Origin: Scytalidium lignicola
Lineage: Eukaryota; Ascomycota; Leotiomycetes
Direction of reading: 5' to 3'
DNA length: 64,000 nt
Assembly: GCA_002812745.2 (NCBI GenBank)
Contig: NCSJ02000004.1
Span: 124,001-188,000 of the forward strand
The notes under the pieces were generated by a model, which ran no database searches, was not told where the DNA came from, and worked only from the letters and a program-made list of their open reading frames with translations. Shown here in pieces: positions 36,754 through 48,040 of this stretch. Numbering within the stretch: position 1 is the stretch's first letter; every line of letters starts with the position of its first letter. The translations under genes and the position numbers were made by a program.

Positions 36754-39700
36754 CTAGTTTCCAACCTCATTATCCAACCGTCCCACATAAGGTGCAGGGA
36801 ATAAACCTCTCTGTCCCATATAGGTACCATGATACCAATCGCCATTTACATCCTTTACCTCTGTAACCTCTGCTCCTTTAGGGAAGAGTAATTCATCATC
36901 AGCATCTTCCTTGCGGTACCAACTCCAAAGAGCTACACATTTCATCCCCACACCACCATCAGGAGGAAATGAATTCTCAATTACCATCCCAGAAGCAGAA
37001 GTAGGTGCTGTCTTCGACACGTCAGTCGTCACGAGCCGTACATGCGTGCCATCTGCCCAGCTCCACTGCTTAATACCGGCTGCGGAGAGATCAGAGGAGG
37101 TGCAAGGTTGTTCATATAAACCACGACCACCAACGAGGTCTTGAATGATAACCCGACATTGCCCTCCTCGGCCATCTTCAAAGCCTACGATGACCATGCG
37201 GTGACCTTGTAGACAGCGTCTCCATCCATTGTGGCCATTTTCGGGGCTAATACGGCGAGATGTCTCAAATTTCGTATAGCAACTCATACAGATATCGTAG
37301 TCTCCAGGCCGGGTATTAGGTACAGCACTAGTACATGAGAAGCAATGGTAGCGCGTCGATGAAGGTTGTATTGGATAGTGACAGTTATCACATCGGGTTA
37401 AAAAAGTAAGCGGCTTAAATGGTCCGATATCAACAATACCAGGGCCGGTAAGAATGGTAGCCGTCGAAGGAGCTGGTTGTGCATGGATTGGCGATAGTGC
37501 TGGAGTACGTGACTCCGATGGTTTGTAAGTCAGTGGTAAAAGGGAGTGCGTGCAGGATTTGCCTTGGTTGACGCAGTTATTGCAAAACCCCCAATCTCCT
37601 TCATTGCAGAACTCACATTTCCAATAACACTCGTTTGCCCACGCAAGACAATCAGAACAGAAGGCACCACTTTGTAGTCTCTTTTGTGGGTCATCGTTTG
37701 TTAGAGTTTTTCGCCCATCAGCACCTCCAGGAGTCGCCTTGGGAGGTACATAACGATTCGCCGTAAGCATATGTGGGAGATCTGCATCTGCCTCTAATTT
37801 CCCGGCTTGCTTTAAATTTTCCCACTTTGACCAGGCAGCATAGCTAAAGCCAAACCAGTATAAGCACCCTGCCCCTGATCGATAACAAGATAAACATACA
37901 TTCCAATTGCCACCACGACAGGTCCTGCAGTTGTAATGTAGATCATACTCGATGTGAGTCTTCCCACATTTAGCACAATTTAAGGATGGCTCAGGATATA
38001 GTTGAGGGCGATTTTTGCTAGTTGTCGAGGATGAAGAAGTTGGTCGGGAAGCACTTGACAATGCAAAGGCCCTGTCAGAGATAGAGGAGTGTGGAGAGTG
38101 ACGAGGGCTTAAAGGTGCTGGGACTAGTGTCCTATCAACTTGTGATCCAAGAGATGAGGTTGAGAGGACGATAATCTCGGCTGGAGGGGCTGAGCGAGTT
38201 CTAGATACTGAAGAAGCTGGGACTGCTGCTTCCTCAGTTCGCATCCTTGGCCTGCTAGCTTCCGAGCTTTGTCTTGTCTGTGGTTCTCTCAATGTTTGAT
38301 CTGCTTGTTGTGGTCGTTGAATAGGTTCTGTACTGCTTCTTGAGGTATTAGAGATTGCAGGCTGAGATAATCTCGGCCTGTCACTAAGGTCCGTTTGGGA
38401 TCGAGAGGTAGGTCGAGTCTGCGCCCCTGAATCTATTGCACGTATGGCAGAACTTCGATCACCACTAGTCGTTCTGCGTCGGCGCCTTGTCTCGGGACCC
38501 AATGGAACATCCAAGTGAGCTGCAAGGCTAGCACTTGCTGCTTGAGGTGGTCTGCTTTGGATATCACCTTGACTTGTCGCACTGGAGGTCCTAGAATGAG
38601 TTCTTTGCCGCCTTGTAGCCCGAGTTCCATCTTCTCCAGATGACTCAAGTGCCAACAACCCCGAGCCGTCACCCGTAGCAAGTCGAGTTCTACTAGCCTC
38701 CCTTCTCCTCTCTCTCTCCTGCCTCTTCTTTTCTTCCTGTCGCCTCCTAAAAGCGTCTGCAATTCTCTCGCTAATTTGATCCTCCTGGCTGACATCAAGA
38801 TTCTCAAGATCTATCCCATCTAAAAGACCTTCTTCTCTAATCTGGCGTAATATCTCTTCCTCCATCTCCTGAGAGTCTACATCAGAGGTGCTCAGCAGTG
38901 ATCGTAGAGAAGACTGGTGTTCGATCTGATGTTCTGGTCTATTGATATTCTCTTCGCGTCTCCTTGACCGTTCATCACTGCGCCTTCGTCTCCTTTCGTC
39001 TCCAGAACCGTTTGTCGGCCGAAGATTGATATCATCACGCGCCCGTCTCCTTTCTGCGTCGGTCTCACGGCGCAATCGCCTCTCCCGCTCATCCGTATAC
39101 CTTCTATCCCTGCTATTTTCACGACTAGAACTGACACGGGACCTACCGTCCTCTCTTCTCCTGCGCTCCCGCCTAACATCTGAACTTTCCACCCCTACCT
39201 CTCTGAGGCTTAGAAGCCGAACCTCGTCCACCAGCCTCCTATCCTCATCCTCAGCCCGCCTTTGCCTTAAAGACTTTGTTCTTTCTTCAATTTTCGGCAG
39301 TACATCCTCTCCTGGTGTATATTTCTTCTTCGTCTCCTCCTTCTCTTCCGATGATCTGTACTTCTCTGGGTTCGCGGCCAAGAACATATCTAGTAGCGTA
39401 GTAACCGTCGCATTGTTGCGCGTAGCTCTCACTGCCGCTCGACATGATGGGCATGTATATGGAGAAGAGCCTGCAGGTACGGGATTTGGGGAGTTTTGCT
39501 GGGATGTGAACTGCCATCGAAACCACTCCTTCAAACAGGACCCGCAGAAGGTATGGAGGCAATCCAGAAGGGTTAAGGGCTGGTACAAAACTTCAGTGCA
39601 GATCTAAAGAAGACAAATTATTAGTACAATCTACTAGCTGCTTATGATCCTCCCTTTTCAAGTAGCAGTGAATCGGACACAGGCAACGCTCAACGCGACA

Positions 39701-39824
39701 TGCAGTCGAGCGCCAGGACTGGCACCTGCGGGGTAAAATCCTCGAGAACCAGGGAAAGGCATTTACTTACAGAGCATGTTAACTCTTTCTCGAGATCCAA
39801 ACCATGGGACTGGGACTCCATCAT
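36754..39824 (-). CDS. RING-finger protein with ZZ-like zinc fingers and C-terminal SH3, putative E3 ligase
   Basis: Two exons: 39771-39824 and 36754-39603, with a 167-nt intron inside the RING; 967 aa. The RING is C3HC4: Cys17 and Cys20, Cys33-Leu-His35, Cys38 and Cys41, then CPSC near residue 75. About 450 residues of Arg/Ser/Glu-rich low complexity follow. Then come three Cys-rich modules: about 557 (CAKCGKTHIEYDLHYNC), 667 (CSDCLAWANECYWKCEFC) and 752 (CDNCHYPI, then YDICMSCY), the last ZZ-like and ending with HRMVIVGF. An SH3 domain closes the protein at about 904-960 (ALWSWYRKEDADDELLFPKG, then GLFPAPYV). The start is the first of two tandem ATGs (MMESQSHG); without exon 1 the first two zinc ligands of the RING would be lost. 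RINGs recruit E2s and ZZ domains bind proteins, so a ubiquitin ligase is inferred. The substrate is unknown. Confidence 0.85.
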
Positions 39825-40939
39825 CCCACATCAAGGAGTATAGGAGCTTTCCAATGCCAGATCAAGGTTAGAGAGAGCTGATGCTGAGCTAACAGCACTT
39901 TGGCGGTGCAGAGAAAAATGGCCGTGTGGCGGCCACCGATTACACGATTACGAGCTGTAGGGCGATTCGTTGATGTTCGATAAAGAACTCTCGATACTAG
40001 TGGAAGACGTGAGACGACTTCTAAGAATTAAGAACTTTCTTTTATAGCAGAATTATTGTAACATGGGATAACAAATGTCTTGAAATGCTCTTTCAAATAA
40101 TGTCGACAGCGGGTTTCGTAGCAACATACTATTCATGAAGCTGGAGTAATTGCCACCAAAATAATCAAGAATCAAGAAAAGATGCCCTCGGCTTAATTTG
40201 TGGTCTAAACCTAATTCTAGACAAACTACTCGTGGAGTTTAGAATTAAGTGTTCGCCAGGCATTCTTCGATTCCTTTAAGGTTCATATTATTAGACCACT
40301 ATTACAATGATATCTTTTCCTTCTCCCCACGTTAAAAAATATTGATGATGCAAGAGCTCAGTGTTAAGTAGACGCGCTAGGGCAGCCTCCGAGCAGTGTA
40401 GTCGCTGGGTTTCAGGCGGTCGCTTTCTACAAGCGCCTAGAGTTTCCAGGCTAGCACATGCTAAAAGAATTCGTAATCTCAGTGCAGCAGGCGATCGTTT
40501 TCATCTATCATCACAAGAACACATGTTTACAGTAGCTGGGCCCAGACCATTTTTTTTTTTCAGTAACGCCTTTACTAAAGGTGTCTTGTGAACCTTAATG
40601 CATATAATCATCTGTTTATCAAGGTATTTAATCCCATGTGTAGCCTAGGCTGCAATTCGACTATCATACGACATCGAGAGCAGATAGAATCGCTCTTCCC
40701 GTACCTCTGTAGTGCTACACTCGGCATCAAATGTATAAATGCACCTCCCGAGACATGACTGAGTACATGATACAGGCATGTTAACTTTTAAGCTTGAAAT
40801 GTACAACTGGGATGTTGCTAATTGCCTTTCAATCTCAAATATGGACAACTAGTCACTTCCATGTTAGTAGATTCTCGTCTGTATACAACGCATAAATACA
40901 CATATCTCCATTTTCTACATGCTCTAAGGCTTGTAATAT
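39825..40939. other. Intergenic, 1.1 kb
   Basis: This is the promoter of the RING gene and the 3' flank of the MFS gene. A 76-codon plus frame at 40361-40591 has no similarity. Confidence 0.5.
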
Positions 40940-42706
40940 TTAGTGGACCACGCCTAAAATATCATTCTCTTTCACATATTTATAGTAGAGTGCCTTTGTC
41001 TTGTCTCTCCAACCCTTCCCGTATTTGACTACGACAAGGAACGTCAAGACCTGGGCCAGACCAGCAAATGCAGCAACGATAAATGCATTTTGATATCCCA
41101 TATTGGTAACCCATGGAGTAATTGCATAGCCAATAGCAAATGACATCGTGTTTCTGATGATAATAACAGTAACCATGGCTTCACCACTCAAGTCCTTGTA
41201 GGAATCAATGCAATATGAGACACTCAATTGGACCCCAATTGCGTTCGAAGCGGCAATAACTCCCATGGCAAACACCAACCCAAACCAATGGACATGGTGA
41301 GCAGCACCAACACCCCAGAGGATAAGGGATCCAGGAATGAGAATCAATGATGCCGAGAAAAGCCAGAGGCGGTTTTCCGATTCCAAAATACCTCCATTTC
41401 GACGAGCAAGTTTAAGTGCAATCCTATCACCCAGTTTTCCAGAGTAGAATGCACCCGCGGCAACACCAATCAATGGAGAAACATAGGCTAAACCCACCAT
41501 CGAAGACGGGAAGTTATATGGGGGAGCACTGAGGATAAGCGATGCCGTTCCATTCAGGACATTGAACCAAATGAGATTGCTTCCATAGGAGAAACCAGCG
41601 TACACAATCGAAGGGAAAGCAAAGAATAGCAATGGCCTAACCATCATTCGGAAAAGATGGAACTCTCGTTTCTTATCTAGGAGTGCAAGCTTCTGCACAT
41701 AAGTTTTCGGCGTGTATTCGACTAGCCCCTGCCCAGTTTCAATAGCACTATTGTCTGAGCTTGTTGCAACCCTCTTCTCCAAATCATCTTTCGTTGGTAG
41801 AACCCCTTCTTTTGGCGTCACGTTACCCACAGAGTTGCTTGAGGATGGAACCATTTCAATAGGCGCACGGTCATAGTTTGTTTCCTCCATGAAAAAGAAG
41901 CAGAAGATGAATCCAATTGCCAGGAATATTGCGCACCAGTACATAACCCATTTCCATCCTATTAAATGTTAGGGATAAGAGGGATTGTTATGGGAAGAAA
42001 GAGAGCCAACCTTGCCCATCGTTGATGAATCCAGCTAGCACTGGAGCAAGAAAGTTTGACCCTGCCAGCATGAAGGAGTAGAGGCCAAGATAGGTGCCTC
42101 TCTCATGTGTGAAATAGATGTCGGTGACTGATATCTCACATAGAGATTCGATGGGTGCCCCAACAAACCCTTGAAGGATTTTGCTTCCGATCCATTGTCC
42201 GTTTGTCGTTGCATGAGGGACCCAGATCATTATCCCCTAACCAGGATTAGATATATATATAATGGAATAAACTAGATAACCCCTACTAGTGTAGCCAGCA
42301 TGGACAACAGGTAAATGGGCCGCTTTCCATACTGTAGTGCCATTGGTTGCCAAAAGAGACAGCCCCATCCAAAGGCAAGAAACATATATCCAGTCCCCGA
42401 GTTCAAATCACCGAGTGTCAATCCGGTATCATCAGAAATCGGTTCGAGAACACTGTATATTGCAGCAGATGCTATGCCAACCATAAGCGTGTACATCGAA
42501 AGAGAAACGGTCGATAGTAGCTTTCTCCTTGGAGACCAATTCAATGGATCATCCGGGTCAGACGATGGTGCTGGTACAAGAACGACATCTCGATCCGCTC
42601 CAGAAGCATGTTTTGCAGCAAGTGTACCCTCGAGGTCAACAAGATGGACAGTACCTGGGGTGGCAGTCTCATCAAGATGGCCGTGCAAATGGACCGCGGC
42701 AGCCAT
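40940..42706 (-). CDS. Major facilitator superfamily transporter (DHA1-like)
   Basis: Three exons: 42287-42706, 42011-42236 and 40940-41958; introns 50 and 52 nt; 554 aa. The N-terminal cytosolic part ends in DPDDPLNWSPRRK, the leader typical of fungal drug:H+ antiporter family 1. About twelve hydrophobic segments follow with a large central loop (about residues 245-320, Ser/Glu-rich). Between TM2 and TM3 is the GKRPIYLL block of motif A type, and SKILQGFVGAPIESL is the TM4 region with the usual R/G pattern weakened. The C-terminal half has SYGSNLIWFNVLNG and GYQNAFIVAAFAGL. The substrate cannot be told. The family exports drugs, toxins, polyamines or siderophores at the plasma membrane. The start ATG at 42706 reads MAAAVHLHGHLDE. 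Confidence 0.88.
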
Positions 42707-44098
42707 ACTGGTTCTTTCCAGGTTGTATCGTTACCTTAGCTTGCTGGAATAAGGTTGTATCTCTCACAATTGGAAAGAAGCACTAAGGAATAGGCAAGAA
42801 CCAAAACACCCAGCTATATATTGCTGTAGAATGCAGGCAAGCTAACTGCTGGTTGGACTCATGGTTTAATGCAGATTCAAAGTTGGGGTGATGTCAGACA
42901 GATAAGGCAGAGATAAGATTGATGCGCATATCCTTCCCCTATTTGAGAGAGTAGATTGTCTGCATTGTGCGACGCTGATAACACATTGTCGAGGACAGCT
43001 GGATGTCTAGAACCAGCCTTGGTGACAGCCGTCCTTGAAAGTGGGATAATTGAGATTAAACACACCATGGAGAGATAGAGAATGATAGCAAACCAACTGG
43101 AATGCTTGTAGATATAATACAGTATGTTTGAAGGCCGTGAGTATAACCTCAAGGTTCTAGGCTTTCAAGCTATGAAGGGACGGAGGCAGATCTCTTCGAA
43201 ATAGTAACGACATAACAAAGCTTTCTCATCCACTACTACCTCCGATAGCTACAATTTGGACTGGAGCTTGAATTAGAGCCAATTAAAATATATAGAGATG
43301 TTGGTCTGGCTATCACCAGTTTTGATGGTTTGCCAGAATGCAACCGCCCGGGGCGCAGAAGGGAACGTCCGAGAGCATCCGGACGTTGAAAAGTGGAGTG
43401 GCGCCGTCGGTCTCCGCTGATACCACACCTTAATCAGAGCAAGATCTTCAACCGGCCAACCGGCCAAGTTGAGGGTCACGGGTGCCGAGGAGGAATCGGA
43501 AAGAACTGCCATTTAGGAAATTTAGAGTTGATATCTCTCATACCTCTTAACATTCGAGCTGCCTCAAAGGCTGCCAATAATACCAGTATTATTGCCAGTA
43601 CAATACAGCATATGCAAGCACCATTACTACGAACTGGCAAATCCATTGAGATGCCCACATCGCTAGTCTCTGGTCTCGAAACTTGGGTATATCGATGATT
43701 TCTAATTATGCTCCAACTCAACTCAAAATAGAAGCTATGCTTCTAATATTTGCACTGGAGCCAATTCCTTTTCGGACTCCCTCAAGAACCTCCTTCTCAA
43801 GGCAAACCCTCGTCAGCACTCTAGTTCCCGCTTCCATCCCAGCTGATGCTCCAACAACCCAGAACGCCAAGAAAGAAACCTTGTAGTCTACAGCTGCTCA
43901 AGACAAAGTAAGTGCCTGGTCTCCGCCAGAGTATCTATATCAAGTCCCATACATATGTAGCCCGTCCTAAACACCAAGAAATGCAACCGACATGCGCCAT
44001 GACTGTTCTCCAACGTAATAGGAAGCTGCAAAGGAAAATATATTTATAACAACCAAAGACGGCTCCATCATAACCTAGGGTAATCGACCTTCGTGATC
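42707..44098. other. Intergenic, 1.4 kb
   Basis: This is the MFS promoter and the 3' flank of the DUF5672 gene. A minus frame around 43476-43735 encodes one clear hydrophobic stretch (CICCIVLAIILVLLAAF) but lacks an ATG and has an upstream stop, so I do not call a gene. Confidence 0.45.
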
Positions 44099-45277
44099 CT
44101 ATTCTGACTCGGCAGCCTTTGCAGCAGCATCAATTTCTTTCTGCTTCTCTTGATCAATCGTACCATCACCATTGTCAGCCTCACATCTCTCCCTCTCCAA
44201 CTTCATAGGCATAATCATAGCTAGCTCAGGGCAGTAGTTAAAAATATTCTCCCTCCTTTCCCGGCTGTTCCAAACATCATCTGCCAAGTTGGTGCCTCCC
44301 TCACGGACATGATATCCCATAGGGTCCTCATGCCAGACATCTTCTACAGAAAAGTGCTTCTCCATCTCAGCTGTAGCAATTGTTGCACCCTGGAGTGAGG
44401 TAAGCCGTCGTCCGAACCACTCATCTTCTGGATCGGTATTATCGTAGCGCCGCTGGAATGAGAGGATTCGGCGCACAGCGGAAATACGCCGGAACGAAAG
44501 ACCCCCATTACCAGCAAAGTTATCAATAGGATTCCTGAAAACGCGTAAGACCTAGCCTTAGTATCACTAGTATTTATGAGAGAATTCTGATTTTTTATCT
44601 CACCTAGGAGCGCCCGCCCAGTCGTAATCCAACCATGAGTTTAAACTATCCTTTGAATTTCCGCACATAATACTATCGGACTCGAACTTAAGCATCCATT
44701 CCACCTCTGGTAAAATTTCGTTATAGAATCGGATATCGGTGAGCATTCTATAAACATGCTCCTTATCTTCGACGGACCATGGCTCTCGTATGACAATCAA
44801 ATCCAACTTTCCATTTGCCTGGTGATATTGCGTCGCAAAACTCCGGCCCATATGGATGACGCTCTCCTTCGATCCAATGAATACAAACCTCCAATCAGGA
44901 GGGACCACCGATATCATGTGTAGAAGTTGAGGTACGAGATGAGGAATTGGCCTTCCTTCGATTAATAGAGCAACTTTTGAGGCATTGAACTGTGACTTTG
45001 GGTTATAATCGTCCGGGAACCAGTCTACCTTCACGGAGGGAAGTATTTCCATTGCTTTATTGGCCGTGTTGCTGAGTTGCGCTTTGATAATAGGCTTGAA
45101 TGTAGGTAGGAGTTGCGCAATTGTCCAACTACTTGCCGTGTCAGTCTTTAACAGTATGACGCATTCATAAATGCATATGGCTCACGTTAAAATCAAAGAC
45201 AAGCCCACGAAGATTTTCGCCTTTGTGATGGCAAATGTCGAGGTCGATAATGACGACGCCGAGGATATTGGTGGCAT
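44099..45277 (-). CDS. DUF5672 family protein, putative glycosyltransferase-like, signal-anchored
   Basis: Three exons: 45186-45277, 44604-45128 and 44099-44534; introns 57 and 69 nt; 350 aa. The first exon is visible only through splicing: MPPISSASSLSTSTFAITKA, then a single hydrophobic segment (KIFVGLSLILTWTIAQLL, about 22-39). This would make it a type II membrane protein with a lumenal catalytic domain. The body has ALLIEGRPIPHLVPQLLHMI, WRFVFIGSKES, MLKFESDSIMC (a DxD-like acidic site), DYDWAGAPR-NPIDNFAGNGGLSFR and EDEWFGRRL, the hallmarks of DUF5672. The C-terminus is a charged Ala/Glu-rich tail. The family is uncharacterised as far as I know; glycosyltransferase activity is inferred from its layout. 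It lies 6.7 kb from a sugar-nucleotide dehydratase. Confidence 0.82.
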
Positions 45278-46510
45278 GGTTTATTTTCCGTAATGGGAGT
45301 TGTTACCACCCGGGGAAGGCAGTATACAAACTCCCTGCAAACAAACGAGGAGGCGTCAGAGAAATATAAGAGTCCGTGTTATAATACTCCAATCCAGTAT
45401 TGGTACATGCTGAGTGTACAGTACTAGGTCACTGCCGCAAACACATCATGCAAGATCTCATGGAAGATATTAGATAGGAAGTATTTAACATGCGACGGGC
45501 TAGGGAAGTACCGTATAGTAATTGCAAGACTGTTAGCCACAAATCTCTAGAGTACGGCAATAACATACGGCCCAACGTAACTGATAAACGTTATTGGCCC
45601 GTGCGTAACATGAGAGAGACATATCCCTGCCCCCTGCAACAAGCCCCCCATGTACTGGTGCATCAAATTGTTGCCTTATTCTTGCCACCGTATCTACAGT
45701 TACCGCTTTCCCAATACAGCCAACCTACCCGTGGAAATAGAAATTCTGTTGGAATAGTTGACGTTAATTGGCTGTAAACCTGTTATGGCCTGAATAATGA
45801 AATAAGGCTGCAACAGACCCACTATACAAGCATGTCCGGGGGAGAAATCCTCCTTACCAACGGACGTACTACAGTAAAAGTCACGATATTTACAGTAGTC
45901 AATAAACCCCGTCATTCCGAGGCAGATGTGAGACTCACTCTGGTAACTAACTTGTCCATGAAATACTAGTAAGGGGGTAGTTCAATAATGACTGACGTAC
46001 ACCCTCTTTCTACTGATCATATATGGAATTTTATGATGCTGTTTGATTTTGACTTTGATTCTCTAGGTTTTGTATTGGAAAAGAGGCGGCATACGAACGC
46101 ACAAGTGTAATTCACCCTGCTTCTATTAAAACAGTGTGATTTATCTGCTCGCCGTCTTACATGGGGGATGCGGCAGTCATCATTGAAAGCATTTACTGCC
46201 AGTTTGCAAGCTTCTTAGATTAGATGCATTACCATGAGCCGGGAGCGTGATGGATATGGTAACTGTCACATGATTAACAAGACAAGTTGAACATTATCAC
46301 TGAATACGAGCATTGCTGGTGGTACTTCAGTCGTGACGCTTCTTCTGTATTGTATGTACTGTAGCATTAAGGTGAGACGTAGTTACTCCCTGCTGGGGGT
46401 CTGAAGGATTTCACAGATTTGTGGGTTGCCGCATTCAAGGGAGTGTGATGCAGTAAGCCCGGGCTCCCACATGTCGCAGGATACGTCAGCAGTAATGCTT
46501 TACTGCAACG
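45278..46510. other. Intergenic, gene-poor
   Basis: This lies upstream of DUF5672 and left of the inverted-repeat element. Frames up to 95 codons have no recognisable similarity. I could not find a continuation of the adenosine kinase pseudogene here. Confidence 0.45.
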
Positions 46511-46898
46511 TAATTCCCGGACCTACCGGACAGCAAAATTTACCGCAAAATCGAGCAAAACTACCCTTAGCAAACTCAACAATCACTTTATTAAATTTAA
46601 TCAAATTTTGTATTTTGACTATTTGATTATGGTGCAGTATTTTTGTAGAGTTTTATATGATTAGCATTTATAGTTCAAGCTATATAATAAAATGGCTCTG
46701 ATTTTAATATCCAAAATCAAATATAATACTGTTACACATATTTGAGAAGCAAAAAAACATAGTATTTAGAATTGTAACATAATAATATATTATTCCACAA
46801 AATTTTATTTTGCAAAACTCTTGTGGTTGTTGAGTTATTATAAGATGATTTTGTTCGATTTTGCGGTAAATTTTGCTGTCCGGTAGGTCCTGGAATTA
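46511..46898. mobile_element. MITE-like element with long terminal inverted repeats and TA ends
   Basis: The left end (46513 rightward) and the reverse complement of the right end (46896 leftward) match for about 48 bp with two mismatches. Both begin ATTCC, then C or A, then GGACCTACCGGACAGC, and continue into AAAATTTACCGC. Each end is bordered by TA, consistent with a TA target-site duplication of Tc1/mariner type. The interior (about 290 bp) is very AT-rich with no ORF, so the element is non-autonomous. It lies about 80 bp from the end of the adenosine kinase pseudogene. The 384-bp length excluding the TAs fits a MITE. Confidence 0.85.
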
Positions 46899-46977
46899 CA
46901 CGACAGCCACAGGGGTCTCGGGCACTGGACCTCTAAAAGTACAGTGGAAGCTGACTAGAGATTCATGCAGTACGAAG

Positions 46978-48040
46978 ATACTGACTGTAACAATCGTTGG
47001 AAAATGTCTTGAATAATAATAGCAATACGCTCTCTCTTTATGTTCTCTTTTGGAAGAGCAACTAAGCGTTTAACAATCTCCTTAATATCTTTTGTTATTT
47101 AACAATAAAACTTTACATAAGATAAAGCTTTAACTAGTTTCATTACTGATGATATGGTCACCGTAGAGTAAAACCTAGTCAAGCAGATCCTTAAAGAATG
47201 TCGAATGAATGGGGTAGAGAGGGAAAATGCAAAGACTTTGAACTTATCGTTTTCTGTCGCATGCTTAGCTAATTCTTGGATTGCTAGCGGGCAAACAGTA
47301 AGATAACAGCCGTTAACAAAGTAATGTATGGCTCCTTCGACGAGCTTCCAAACCTCTAAACTCTTTAAGTGCTCAAGGTTATAATGATTTGCTGTTCTAA
47401 GATCTGTGACCATCAAGCGGTCATATCCAGTAATAACTACCTTACATCGTCCAGTTGGTTCTTTCTTGTCAACTTGATCCTGTGAGAGAGTGCAATCGTG
47501 TTGTACGGTTGATTACATGCAGTAGCAATATGAGGTTCGTGGGTGTACGCTCTGTATGGCCGTAAAGTGTAGCTGAGCAACAACCAACCAATCAAATGGC
47601 AGGGCACAGTAGAATAGGGGAAAGGAAGGCTTGATTATGGTAACTACGATAGCTACGCTATATATACTACATTAAATACTAAAGTGTGGGGAAATCTGGG
47701 GTTGTAAGTTCTCCGCTCGTACGTACATACGTAAGGAACAAGAATTCCTTACCACAATACTTAACACGGAGTCCAGCAGCTTTGACTGCGGAAGTGAAGA
47801 ACTACAGCATACTTGTCTTACACTTCCAAGAAAGACGAGAGAGTTTAGTGGGAGGATGTATTGAGTACTTCTTGCTGTATTCTGAGCTCCACCAGCAATG
47901 AGTTTCGCAGAGTAGTTATTCAAGAGATGTTCACAAATACCAAGGTGTTTCGCCTCAGCCAGAATGGCATCATTAGATTTGAGACCATATCTATCCAGAA
48001 GGACTTGATTACCAACACCCTGAATATCTGTATTTAACCT
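46978..48040 (-). pseudogene. Decayed adenosine kinase gene copy
   Basis: The minus strand, read across frames, is collinear with adenosine kinase (Ado1-type, PfkB family). In order: TDIQGVGNQVLLDRYGLK, SNDAILAEAKHLGI, LNNYSAKLIAGGAQNTAR and QYILPLNSLVFLGSV. Then come DKYAVVLH and AVKAAGLRVKY in shifted frames, then a gap of about 280 nt. After it come VDKKEPTGRCKVVITGYDRL, TDLRTANHYNLEHLK, KLVEGAIHYFVNGCYLTVC, LAKHATENDK and FSLSTPFI, then KDIKEIVKRLVALPKENIKR and FPTIVTV. It has several frameshifts, no proper start, and lacks the C-terminal DTNGAGDAF catalytic signature, so it cannot be active. Known enzyme: it recycles adenosine for the methyl cycle. The working gene must lie elsewhere. 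Confidence 0.85.
47478..47753. other. Unaligned segment inside the adenosine kinase pseudogene
   Basis: About 276 nt separate the two halves of the homology. On the minus strand it begins with a GTAAGG-like donor and ends in CTCTCTCACAG, so it could be an old intron, but the frames do not join. A hairpin (8-bp arms GTAAGGAA/TTCCTTAC at 47731-47738 and 47745-47752) sits at its junction, as an insertion scar might. Confidence 0.4.

Noticed and set aside
38942..39607. 221-codon plus-strand ORF
   Set aside because: It lies antisense to the RING gene and is rich in Ser/Leu/Arg, mirroring the Arg/Glu-rich low-complexity region on the minus strand. No family resemblance.
43476..43735. Minus-strand frame with one hydrophobic segment
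   Set aside because: No ATG, an in-frame stop just upstream, and only a speculative intron links it to further sequence. It might be real but cannot be supported.
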